This document shows positions 41,159 through 49,737 of a stretch of 64,000 nucleotides of DNA, piece after piece. The notes beneath the pieces are model-generated. The model worked only from the letters and a program-made list of their open reading frames with translations, searched no databases and was not told where the DNA came from. The stretch covers positions 23,184-87,183 of the forward strand of contig JAGOAX010000014.1 in NCBI GenBank assembly GCA_017983695.1, given 5' to 3'. Source of the DNA: Ferruginibacter sp. (GTDB lineage Bacteria; Bacteroidota; Bacteroidia; Chitinophagales; Chitinophagaceae). Every line of letters begins with the position of its first letter. Within the stretch, counting starts at the first letter, position 1. Both the position numbers and the translations under genes were made by a program.

Positions 41159-42522
41159 TACAAACTAATTTCCAAACCTGCGGCAGCCGATAACTGTATT
41201 GTATTAGGTAACACCTGTACATACCTGTCAATACTGTACATGTTTCTTTGGTAATAGGCACTTACATTACAGTTTAGCCTGGTACGGTAACTGATAAAAT
41301 AATTTAAACCGCAAAACAGATTTGTTGCTGTATAAAAATTTTCAGGGTTAATATCCTGGTAGCCAAATTCCGACTGAAGATTAAAATTAATTATGGTTCT
41401 GGTGTTGGGGTAAATGGCATGGCCATAAAATAAATTGGCACCAGCCTGTTTAATGATTGTTTTGCCTTTTATCTCATTTGTAATAATGCCATTGGTAAAA
41501 TAACGATTCGTTAAATCGCCGGAAATATAAGCCAGCTTTAAAGAAGCACCGTAATTATTTTGATGAATAAGATTAACTGGTTTATATTTTTTGAAACCCG
41601 ACGAAAGAATAACTGACTGGGAGGTAAAATTATGTTCAAATTTATCTATGCCATTATTTTGTACCTGGTTTATGTTTGAACCTTTTATGGAAGGCGTAAG
41701 CCGTATAAATTTTTCTGTACCGGCAAAGCGTGGACTGTTGAAAGCAAAAAATAAAATATCATTAAGGTTGCTGAAATAGGTAATATCTGTTTTACTGATT
41801 GCGCCTTTTTGTTGTAAATAATTATCAACTGTTGTTAGTAAAAATTGTGTTCTTTTCCTGCTGTCCAGTACACGGGTGTTATTGCCTTTAGTAATACTTC
41901 GGCCCAACGCAAGCAGGTCATCTGCCGATAGTATTGCTCCTAAACGGTCAACCTTAATTAATTCTTTGTACAACCACAAAGCATTCTGCATGTCGGTTAC
42001 ATTTTCCAGCCTTCCCTTTCCTATACCCATGGTAAGTTCGGTTGCATATTGTGTCTGGTTATTTTTTAATACAGAAATAATGGCTGTAGAGGTTTCTTTG
42101 CTATTAAAAAAATCGCCAGAAATATCAGCTCCCAATTCTGTAAAAATATTTTTAGCAAACCACTTGTTTAATACCACCACCCTTGGTGTAGAAAAAAAAC
42201 TTTTATTGGTATTAGTAATGGTTGGGTCTTTTGCTTTTGATCTGAGATAAATCCCATTCATACTTGCAGAACCTGTCAATAATATCCTGTCGGTACTTTT
42301 AGTTATAAAATAGGTTGCGCCCAAACTACCTGAAGAGGCACCGTTCTTTTGCCTGCCGCTTCCTAAATCACGTTCGTTAAATTGACTACTGCCACTAAAA
42401 TTAAAATTTAGAGCCTTCAAATTATCAATCCTGTATTTGAATTTTTTTAAGAGAGAATCGGGTTGTGCAAAAATAGAGAGCGCAAAAATGGATAGTAAAA
42501 GCAGGAGTAACGTTTTTTTCAT
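41158..42522 (-). CDS. Exported, probable outer-membrane protein of unknown function
   Basis: 454 residues with a signal peptide (LLLLLLSIFALSIFAQ). The mature part has alternating strands with aromatic ends through the length (GSLGATYFITK, RTIINFNLQSEFGYQD, NLFCGLNYFISYRTRLNCNVSAYYQ) and terminates in AAAGLEISL, a typical outer-membrane barrel end. This looks like a beta-barrel of the DUF481-like type. No substrate can be inferred. It is convergent with rtcB. Confidence 0.65.
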   Translation of the reverse strand: MKKTLLLLLLSIFALSIFAQPDSLLKKFKYRIDNLKALNFNFSGSSQFNERDLGSGRQKNGASSGSLGATYFITKSTDRILLTGSASMNGIYLRSKAKDPTITNTNKSFFSTPRVVVLNKWFAKNIFTELGADISGDFFNSKETSTAIISVLKNNQTQYATELTMGIGKGRLENVTDMQNALWLYKELIKVDRLGAILSADDLLALGRSITKGNNTRVLDSRKRTQFLLTTVDNYLQQKGAISKTDITYFSNLNDILFFAFNSPRFAGTEKFIRLTPSIKGSNINQVQNNGIDKFEHNFTSQSVILSSGFKKYKPVNLIHQNNYGASLKLAYISGDLTNRYFTNGIITNEIKGKTIIKQAGANLFYGHAIYPNTRTIINFNLQSEFGYQDINPENFYTATNLFCGLNYFISYRTRLNCNVSAYYQRNMYSIDRYVQVLPNTIQLSAAAGLEISL

Positions 42523-42696
42523 ATAGTTTGATTTGGTTGACTGAAGGTAATTGCTCTATTTTAAAAAACGATGTTAAATGCAGCCAACCTGTTGTTAATA
42601 AAACTAAAAATATTTTATCCAATATTGTACAATTAAGTTGCAATGGTTTGGGGGCTGTTTTATTTTAAACTATTTTTACCGCAACAAAATAACCCG

Positions 42697-44163
42697 ATGC
42701 TTACAACAACCGATAAAATAAAAGAACTGTTTACTACTTTCTCAAAGGCTGAAATTACAAGTATTGATAAATTACCCCAGGCCGGCAGCGAACGGCATTA
42801 CTTTCGTATTCATACCGTTGATAAAAATTATATTGCCACCTACGGCGCAAACATAAAAGAGAATGAATCTTTTATTTATTTTTCGGCACAGTTTAAAAAG
42901 AAAAACCTTGCCACGCCGCAGATACTTTGTATCAATGCCGAAAAAGATATTTATATACAGGATGATTTTGGTGATGTATCGCTGCTGAATGAATTGGAAC
43001 AGCACGGTTATGTGGAAAGCGTTTATAATTTATATAAGGAAAGTCTGCACCAGCTGGCATTGCTGCAGGTAAAAGGCCACGAAGGGCTGGATTATAAAAA
43101 ATGCCTTACCAACAGTTCGTTTGGCAAGGAAGCAATTATGGCCGACCTGCTGTATTTTAAATATTATTTTTTAGATGCTTTACGCAGGCCTTATGATAAA
43201 CAAAAACTGATAAAAGATTTTGAAGCGCTGAGTAATTATCTTTCTCATACCGAGTATAAATTTTTTATGTTCCGTGATTTTCAAAGCAGGAACATTATGA
43301 TAAAAAAAGACAGGACTGTTGGTTTTATAGATTACCAGGGTGGTATGAAAGGGGCACCGCAATATGATGTGGCTTCCCTGCTGTCGCAGGCAAAAGCTAA
43401 TTTGCCCGAAGACTGGAAACATAACCTGCTGGAAGATTATATCAGCTCCTTTGAAAAAATTGTAGAAGAAACTGTTGACAGGGATGTTTTCCGCAGTCAG
43501 TATAACGGGTATGTATTAATAAGATTGCTGCAGGTATTAGGCGCTTATGGCTTCAGGGGTTTGTTTGAACGTAAAGCTCATTTTTTAACCAGCATACCTT
43601 TGGCATTGCAGAATTTAAAATCGTTTATCACTCACCAGAGTATTGGTATTGCGGTACCGGAATTTAAAAAAGTGCTTGAGCTTTGTATAAGCGATGAAGT
43701 GGTAAAAGAATTTACACCAATACAGGCAACCAGCGAAACACCACTGGTGGTTTCCATTAATAGTTTTTCTTTTATAAAAACGGGTTATCCAAAAGATGAA
43801 ACAAAAAATGGGGGTGGTTTTGTTTTTGATATGAGAGGTATTTTAAACCCCGGCAGGTTTGATGACTACAAACATTTATCCGGGCTTGATAAACCGGTAA
43901 AGGATTTTTTAGAGCAGCAAACTAAAATGCCTGATTTTTTAAACAGTGTATACAGCATCATTGATATTTCGGTAGAGGATTATATTAAACGTGGCTTTGA
44001 AAGCCTGTGCATTAATTTTGGCTGCACCGGCGGACAGCACAGAAGTGTGTATGCAGCCGAAGCAATAGCAAGGCATTTAAGAAATAAGTTTAAAGTAAAA
44101 ATAGAACTCAATCATACTAACAAGGAAAATTGGAAGACGGAAGCAATGCCCCCCCGCCCCTAA
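42697..44163 (+). CDS. Fusion of AmgK-like sugar kinase (APH fold) and RapZ C-terminal domain
   Basis: 488 residues from ATG 42697; the frame is open 54 bases further up but those codons do not fit. The N-terminal 330 residues are an aminoglycoside-phosphotransferase-fold kinase: LPQAGSERHYFRI, FRDFQSRNIMI (catalytic Asp and Asn) and GFIDYQGGMKGAP. Residues about 350-485 are the RapZ C-terminal domain (VFDMRGILNPGRF, INFGCTGGQHRSVY). AmgK phosphorylates MurNAc in cell-wall recycling, and RapZ senses glucosamine-6-phosphate. The next gene encodes a MurU-like partner, which supports this. The last five residues (MPPRP) and stop codon come from the element inserted at 44148. Confidence 0.85.
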   Translation: MLTTTDKIKELFTTFSKAEITSIDKLPQAGSERHYFRIHTVDKNYIATYGANIKENESFIYFSAQFKKKNLATPQILCINAEKDIYIQDDFGDVSLLNELEQHGYVESVYNLYKESLHQLALLQVKGHEGLDYKKCLTNSSFGKEAIMADLLYFKYYFLDALRRPYDKQKLIKDFEALSNYLSHTEYKFFMFRDFQSRNIMIKKDRTVGFIDYQGGMKGAPQYDVASLLSQAKANLPEDWKHNLLEDYISSFEKIVEETVDRDVFRSQYNGYVLIRLLQVLGAYGFRGLFERKAHFLTSIPLALQNLKSFITHQSIGIAVPEFKKVLELCISDEVVKEFTPIQATSETPLVVSINSFSFIKTGYPKDETKNGGGFVFDMRGILNPGRFDDYKHLSGLDKPVKDFLEQQTKMPDFLNSVYSIIDISVEDYIKRGFESLCINFGCTGGQHRSVYAAEAIARHLRNKFKVKIELNHTNKENWKTEAMPPRP

Positions 44164-44636
44164 AGGGGAGCTTTGCCTTAAATTCGTTACAGGAATTAAA
44201 ATAGAAAGCTAATTATAGATGAAGAGTGGAAATAGTAATATGTATTATGGAGCTTCTAAATTATTATTTCAGAGAGCAGAAGAGCTAAGAGAATTTTGTA
44301 CATGGGAAGAGAAAATTGTATGGGGATATTTGTCAGGAAATAAATTGGGTGTAAAATTCAGAAGGCAACATCCAATGTTATTTTATATAGCCGATTTTTA
44401 TTGCCATCAAATAAAATTGGTAATTGAAATCGATGGTTCAGTACATAACAAAGAAGATGTAAAAATAAATGATGCAATAAGGCAAAAAGAAATTGAAGCA
44501 CTGGGAATATCAATCTTACGTTTCACAAACACACAAGTAAAAAATAATATCGAAAAGATAGTGGAAGACATTAGCAAAAAAATAAAAGAACTGCAAAGTA
44601 TCAGCAACCAAAGCTCCCCTTTAGGGGCGGGGGGGC
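44148..44636 (+). mobile_element. 489-bp element: perfect 28-bp inverted ends around a DUF559 endonuclease ORF
   Basis: The left end (44148-44175) and right end (44609-44636) are exact reverse complements over 28 bases, each with a C7/G7 run and CCCCTAAAGGGG core of the dispersed G/C-run family. Between them is a DUF559 (Vsr-like) endonuclease frame. The left end closes the RapZ-fusion gene; the right end is translated into the nucleotidyltransferase. No direct target-site duplication was seen. No transposase other than the endonuclease is present. Confidence 0.8.
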
Positions 44637-45352
44637 TTCATGCCATAATTTTCTCCGCAGGTTTAGGCACTCGTTTTAAACCATGGACCGATAAACACCC
44701 TAAAGCTTTAGCTGTAGTAAACGGCAAATCTTTATTGCAAAGAAATATTGAATACTTACAGCAATACGGAGTAAAAGATGTGGTGGTGAATGTGCATCAT
44801 TTTCCTGAACAGATAATTACTGCAGTAAAAGAAAACAAAGGGTGGGGAAGCAATGTAATGATCAGTGATGAAAGTAATGAAGTTTTAGAAACGGGTGGCG
44901 GCCTGGTAAAAGCAAGAAAATTATTAGATGGTGATAAACCATTTATTTCATTGAATGTTGACATTCTCACTAATCTTGATTTAAATAAGCTGATGGCTTT
45001 TCATCAGCAGCATAAACCATTAGTTACATTTGGTGTAACCAACAGAAAATCGTCTAGGGTTTTATTATTTGATGAAGATAACCGTTTGTGCGGCTGGAAA
45101 AACCTTAGTACCGGCGAAACAAAAATTTCGATAGCCAAACCCGGCTTAAAAGAAATGGCGTACAGTTGTGTGGTAATTTATGAGCCTGAAATTTTTTCTT
45201 TAATAAAACAACAAGGAAAATTTTCTATTATGGATACTTACCTTGACCTTGCTGCAGATCATGTAATACTGGGTTACGACCACAGCGGTGATAATTTAGT
45301 AGATGTGGGCAAGCCGGAGAGTGTTGCTGTTGCGGAAAAATTATTCAAATAA
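44219..45352 (+). CDS. DUF559 endonuclease fused in frame to a MurU-like nucleotidyltransferase
   Basis: 377 residues. Residues 1-130 are a DUF559 domain: LGVKFRRQHPM, then YIADFYCHQIKLVIEIDGSVH with the Asp and Glu-x-Asp of the PD-(D/E)XK fold, and ISILRFTNTQV. Residues 130-139 (SSPLGAGGL) are the translated right inverted repeat. From 140, HAIIFSAGLGTRFKPWTDKHPKALA begins a sugar-nucleotide nucleotidyltransferase (GxGTRxxP motif, NVDIL metal site, YSCVVIYEPEIF). Such a protein normally begins with Met right here; no in-frame start remains, so it depends on the fusion frame. With the AmgK-like kinase upstream it would make UDP-MurNAc in cell-wall recycling. Confidence 0.88.
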   Translation: MKSGNSNMYYGASKLLFQRAEELREFCTWEEKIVWGYLSGNKLGVKFRRQHPMLFYIADFYCHQIKLVIEIDGSVHNKEDVKINDAIRQKEIEALGISILRFTNTQVKNNIEKIVEDISKKIKELQSISNQSSPLGAGGLHAIIFSAGLGTRFKPWTDKHPKALAVVNGKSLLQRNIEYLQQYGVKDVVVNVHHFPEQIITAVKENKGWGSNVMISDESNEVLETGGGLVKARKLLDGDKPFISLNVDILTNLDLNKLMAFHQQHKPLVTFGVTNRKSSRVLLFDEDNRLCGWKNLSTGETKISIAKPGLKEMAYSCVVIYEPEIFSLIKQQGKFSIMDTYLDLAADHVILGYDHSGDNLVDVGKPESVAVAEKLFK

Positions 45353-45387
45353 TTAATCCCGGAATTTTATTTGCAGCACAAAAGCAA

Positions 45388-46734
45388 TTAATTCTTATCA
45401 AACAATTCTTTTTTGTCCACTACTTTTACTCTATCTCCTACTTTTAAAGTTTTGCTTACCACATCATAGGGGCCGGTAATAACCATTTCATCTTTACTAA
45501 GGCCCTCAGTAATTTCTATATTATTAATATCCTGGATGGCAGTTTTTACTTTTACCTTTTTTAGGGTATTGTCTTTATTTAATACAAATACCACCACTTC
45601 AAGGTCATCTTCGGCAGCGGCAACTGCTTTTGCATCTGTGGCATCAATTTTTTTCTTTTCGTTTTTTGAACTATCGTTTTTGTCACGGGTGGTAACAGCA
45701 TTAATAGGTACGCTTAATACATTTGTATGTGTTTCTGTTTGTATATCGGCGCTGGCGCTCATGCCGGGGCGGAAGGGGAAAGTGCCTTTACCAATAAGAT
45801 CCATATAACTTTCAGCAATCAGTAAAATATTTACCTTGTACTGTGTTACATCGTTAGATGATGTTAAGCCCGAAGTGGCAGCGCCATTATTGCTGCTGGC
45901 TATCTTTGTAACAATGCCTTTAAATTTTCTGTTGCTGTAAGCTTCCACTTCTATCAATGCAGTATCTCCCAGCTGTACTTTTACAATATCATTTTCCGGT
46001 ACATCAACCCGTACTTCAATTTTATTCATATCGGCAATACGCATCATTTCGGTACCCACATTAAAACTGTTACCGGCAACTTTTTCACCTTTCTTTACAT
46101 TTAGTAAAGAGATAACACCATCACTTGGTGCAACAATTATTGTACGGCCTAAATCTTTTTGTGCTTTTTGTAAACTTGCCCTTGCAGTTTGTACATTGGC
46201 CTGCCCGCCTTTAATACCCTGCGTTGCTGCATTGTAATTGGCTTTTGCAGTTTTATAGCTGGCATCTGCCACATTAAATTCGTTGCGGCTTATTACTTTA
46301 TCATCAAACAATTCTTTTTGCATGTTGTAGGTTCTTTCTGCCTGTTCCAGTTGCGCTTTCAGTGCATCTAATGCCGCCTGCGAATTATCTACCTGAGCCT
46401 GGCTTTGTGCTACGCCGCTTGCTGCCTGGTTGCGTTGTATATCATAAATATCTGCATAAATACGTGCCAGCACCTGGCCTTTTTTTACCGTATCGCCTTC
46501 CTGTACATTCAGCTCAGTAATTTCACCGCTTATGTCGGGGCTTACTTTAACTTCCACCTCGGGATAAATTTTACCACTGGCATTTACAATTTCGGTAATG
46601 GTTCTTTGCTGCACTTTTTCTGCGGTAACTTTTGTGCCTTCATCTTTACCAAAAACACCGGTTTTGCTTAATACAACCAATACCACTAACAATATACCAA
46701 GGCTTATTAAAATCCATTTAAGTGACTTACTCAT
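45388..46734 (-). CDS. RND efflux periplasmic adaptor (HlyD/MacA-like)
   Basis: 448 residues with one N-terminal membrane segment (WILISLGILLVVLVVLS). Barrel-hairpin-barrel order: DISGEITELNVQEGDTVKKGQVLARI lipoyl half, long coiled-coil (about 85-190), IVAPSDGVISLLNVKKGEKV second half, beta-barrel, and C-terminal membrane-proximal domain with NIEITEGLSKDEMVITGP. It links an inner-membrane pump to TolC; the pump gene should lie elsewhere. It follows the TolC gene on the same strand after a 217-bp repeat-rich gap. Confidence 0.93.
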   Translation of the reverse strand: MSKSLKWILISLGILLVVLVVLSKTGVFGKDEGTKVTAEKVQQRTITEIVNASGKIYPEVEVKVSPDISGEITELNVQEGDTVKKGQVLARIYADIYDIQRNQAASGVAQSQAQVDNSQAALDALKAQLEQAERTYNMQKELFDDKVISRNEFNVADASYKTAKANYNAATQGIKGGQANVQTARASLQKAQKDLGRTIIVAPSDGVISLLNVKKGEKVAGNSFNVGTEMMRIADMNKIEVRVDVPENDIVKVQLGDTALIEVEAYSNRKFKGIVTKIASSNNGAATSGLTSSNDVTQYKVNILLIAESYMDLIGKGTFPFRPGMSASADIQTETHTNVLSVPINAVTTRDKNDSSKNEKKKIDATDAKAVAAAEDDLEVVVFVLNKDNTLKKVKVKTAIQDINNIEITEGLSKDEMVITGPYDVVSKTLKVGDRVKVVDKKELFDKN

Positions 46735-46766
46735 TGTTTATTTTTTTGTGAGCCCGGCCAAAGTTT

Positions 46767-46860
46767 TCCTTTCAACTTCATTGGCAACGGCTGTTTGTTA
46801 ATTCATTTTTTTAGTAAAAAAGTGAATTAATCACTCTTGTACTGTATTTCTTTATTCAAC
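46767..46860. repeat. Dispersed TTCAACTTCATTGGC...CACTCTTGTAC repeat
   Basis: The blocks TTCAACTTCATTGGC, CACTCTTGTAC and TTCTTTATTCAACT occur in the same order at 29623-29682, here with about 45 extra bases between the first two, which contain a hairpin (AATTCATTTTTTTAG with TAAAAAAGTGAATT). Confidence 0.6.
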
Positions 46861-46917
46861 TTTTTTAACTTGTAATCACTTTTCAAATTTCGTAAAAGCG
46901 GTAACAATAAACTTACA

Positions 46918-46951
46918 CAAAGTTCCCCCTTCAGGGGGCGGAGGGGGCGCT
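46918..46951. repeat. G/C-run palindrome abutting the TolC stop codon
   Basis: CAAAGTTCCCCCTTCAGGGGGC then GGAGGGGGC. It ends one base before the TolC stop (46952-46954) and has the same layout as the right end of the element at 44609. Confidence 0.8.
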
Positions 46952-48382
46952 TTACAACTTCAATCCTCTTCCTTTATAAAACTCCAGCACCTTCATTTTA
47001 AAAACATAATCAAACTGGTTTAAAGCATTCTCCAGTTTTGCTTTAAACAAATTATTTTGGTTGGTAACCAGTTCCAGCGTGGTTAACATGCCAACATCGT
47101 AACGCTTTTGTGCAAAGGCATAACTTCTTTCTGCAGCATCCACACTTTTTTTACCGGCGTTAAATTTTTCCAATGCCACTAAAGCGCTGTTATAGGCCAG
47201 GTAAATATCCTGTTTTGTTTTTTGATTGTCCAGTAACTGCTGCAATTTCAGGTTTTCAATATTTACTTTACTACGTTCGTAGCCGGTACGTAAATTACCA
47301 CCATTAAAAATGGGTACGCTCAGGTTTAAACCAATTCCCTGGTTAAAATTTTGGTTGATTTGCGAAAAGAAAGGTTGTTTGCGATACGTGTAATCAGGAA
47401 AAGGAGTTAACCGGAAAACATTGTAATCGGTACCACTCACATTTACTTTTCCAATGGCAGGGTTTACCAGTGTAGAGCTGATCGCTTCTTCGGACCTGCT
47501 GTTGAACCTGCTTCCCAAACTTCCAAATGCCGAAAGCGTAGGATACAAAGCGCCCCTTGCCGCCATTGAATTTTTTTCAGCTGCTTTTATTTTGTAATCG
47601 TTTACTTTTTGTTGTGGTAAATTGGCAATAGCCGATGCATATACTGCATCAGGTTGCAGGTCGGCAATATCTTCAACCGGTATTTTTTCAACCGGTGGTA
47701 TATCCACTTCAAAAGCAGCAGCAGCATCTAATGCCATAAAAGCTTTAAGATTTAATAAGTTTTGTGTGGTACTGCCTTTTGCACTAATCAGCGTGGCACT
47801 GTCCCTGGCTACCTGGGCTTCAAGTTCTGCTGCATTTAATTCGGGCAGCGATCCTGCTTTTACCAGTTTACGGGTATTAATTAATTGCGTTTGAGATTGC
47901 TGTAATTGCACCCCTGCAATTTTTTCCTGCTCTGCAGCCAACAGAATTTGCAGGTAAGCATTGGCAATGGTAAGGGCAATATCATTTCTTAATTTTTCCG
48001 AGCCGGCCATAGCTGCATGAAATTCCCATTCGTTGGCAGCAATGGTATTGCGCTTGCTGTACCAGTTAAAAATTTCGGCACTGGTTTGCAATTGCGTATT
48101 GGCTGATAAATAGCTTTGTGTTATAAGGCTGAAAGTAGTAGGATCCTGGTTGCGCCCATTATTAAAACTGGTACTGGTACTAAAACTGGCACGGGGATAC
48201 ATGCCCAGCTTACTTTGCTTTAATTGTAATGCCGCCAATCTTGCCTGCAGATCGGTTTGTTTAATGCTGATATTATTGGCAAGCGCATAATCAATGCAGC
48301 GGCGTAAGTCCCATTTTTGCTGAGCACTTACCTTCATGCCAATGGCAAACAGTAGGCTAAGAGTATAAATTTTATAACGCAT
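46952..48382 (-). CDS. TolC-family outer-membrane efflux protein
   Basis: 476 residues from ATG 48382 (MRYKIYTLSLLFAIGMKVSAQ is a good signal peptide; 14 codons upstream in frame are rejected). Two repeats of the outer membrane efflux domain are visible, with helices such as NDIALTIANAYLQILLAAEQEKIA and TKQDIYLAYNSALVALEKFNAGKKS and YDVGMLTTLELVTNQNNLFKAKLE. It forms the exit duct for the adaptor encoded downstream. Confidence 0.92.
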   Translation of the reverse strand: MRYKIYTLSLLFAIGMKVSAQQKWDLRRCIDYALANNISIKQTDLQARLAALQLKQSKLGMYPRASFSTSTSFNNGRNQDPTTFSLITQSYLSANTQLQTSAEIFNWYSKRNTIAANEWEFHAAMAGSEKLRNDIALTIANAYLQILLAAEQEKIAGVQLQQSQTQLINTRKLVKAGSLPELNAAELEAQVARDSATLISAKGSTTQNLLNLKAFMALDAAAAFEVDIPPVEKIPVEDIADLQPDAVYASAIANLPQQKVNDYKIKAAEKNSMAARGALYPTLSAFGSLGSRFNSRSEEAISSTLVNPAIGKVNVSGTDYNVFRLTPFPDYTYRKQPFFSQINQNFNQGIGLNLSVPIFNGGNLRTGYERSKVNIENLKLQQLLDNQKTKQDIYLAYNSALVALEKFNAGKKSVDAAERSYAFAQKRYDVGMLTTLELVTNQNNLFKAKLENALNQFDYVFKMKVLEFYKGRGLKL

Positions 48383-48530
48383 ACAACAAAAATAAACTAT
48401 CCCTGCTAAAAGCAGGCAAACCATTTTTATAAACGGTAAAAAAGGTGATAAACGTTAAAGTTTTATAATAATACCAGGAGGTATTAATGACGACGGTAAA
48501 CCCTTCCCCATTGAAAAAATAATTGAGTAA

Positions 48531-49691
48531 TTACATTTTTTCAAAAGCCTGCTCCAGGTCTTTTATTAAATACTCCGGGTCTTCAAGCCCAACATACAGG
48601 CGCAGCATGCGGTGTTCTCTGTTGCTTGCATCAAAGTCGGCAGGCTGTATGCCACTGCATTTGGGTATTATCAAACTTTCATACCCACCCCAGCTTACTG
48701 CCATAAAAAAGTGTTGCAGGCTGTTGCAGAAATTTTCTATTTGTGTAATGGTATCTGCTTTAATAATAAAAGTAAATAAGCCGCAGGCGCCACTCATTTG
48801 TTGCTTGGCTAATTGGTATTGCGGAAAACTTTCATCAAAAGGAAAAATAATACGCTCCACTTTTGGGTGCTGTTTAATATATGCTACTACTTTTTTTGTT
48901 GAAGCTGTAATGCGGTCTAACCGGGCAGGTAAAGTTCTTAATCCCCTAATAAGCAACCATGCATTAAAGGGCTGAATGCCACTGCCGATATTCATATGTT
49001 CACTGTTGAATATTTTTTCAATCATTTGTTTACTGCCACTTAGTACGCCGCCCAGTGTATCGCTGTGGCCACCAATATATTTGGTGGCGGTTTGCATTAC
49101 AAGGTCAATACCATACTCAATGGGTTTTTGATAGAGTGGGGTACAGTAACTGTTATCAATTATGGTAATAATGTTTTCTGCTTTGACTAATTCTGCAACG
49201 GCTTTTAAATCCTGCAGTTTATAATCCCAGCTGTTGGGGCTTTCTAAATAAATTAATGTAGTATTGGGTAAAATGGCTCTTTCAAAATTTTCAATGGATG
49301 TACCATCAATATAAGTAGTGCTTACATTAAACCGTGGTAAAATATCGTTGCATAATTTTTGTGTCCAGGTGTACGGCTTATCAACACATACAATATGATC
49401 ACCGGCTTTTACATTGGCCAGCACGGCAGCAAAAGTAGCAGCAGCACCGTTGTTAAAAACCAGGCAATCTTCAGCACCATCTAATGCAGCCAGTTTTTTT
49501 CTTAGTATATCAACAGTTGGGTTTCGGCCACGGCTGTATAAATAAGTGCTGTATTCGTCAGCAAAGGCTTTACGCATGTCATCCACCGTTTTAAAAACAA
49601 AATTGCTGGTTTGCATTATCGGCGGCGAAACAGCGTTGAAATAATTTTCTCTTTCTTCGGCGAGCTCGTTAATGATAAAAGAAATATCCAT
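48531..49691 (-). CDS. PLP-dependent trans-sulfuration enzyme (Cys/Met metabolism family)
   Basis: 386 residues. The fold-type I signature is present: YSRGRNPTVDILRKKLAALDGAEDCLVFNNGAAAT, IYLESPNSWDYKLQD, IDNSYCTPLYQKPIEYGID and the PLP lysine in VMQTATKYIGGHSD. Cystathionine gamma-synthase, cystathionine lyases and Met gamma-lyase share these motifs, so the exact reaction is undecided. It is followed on the same strand by nothing close; the APC permease lies 46 bases upstream of its start and may be cotranscribed. Confidence 0.9.
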   Translation of the reverse strand: MDISFIINELAEERENYFNAVSPPIMQTSNFVFKTVDDMRKAFADEYSTYLYSRGRNPTVDILRKKLAALDGAEDCLVFNNGAAATFAAVLANVKAGDHIVCVDKPYTWTQKLCNDILPRFNVSTTYIDGTSIENFERAILPNTTLIYLESPNSWDYKLQDLKAVAELVKAENIITIIDNSYCTPLYQKPIEYGIDLVMQTATKYIGGHSDTLGGVLSGSKQMIEKIFNSEHMNIGSGIQPFNAWLLIRGLRTLPARLDRITASTKKVVAYIKQHPKVERIIFPFDESFPQYQLAKQQMSGACGLFTFIIKADTITQIENFCNSLQHFFMAVSWGGYESLIIPKCSGIQPADFDASNREHRMLRLYVGLEDPEYLIKDLEQAFEKM

Positions 49692-49737
49692 TGTGATAAG
49701 TTAAAAGTCAAAAGTAAAAAATCAAAAAAAGACCGTG

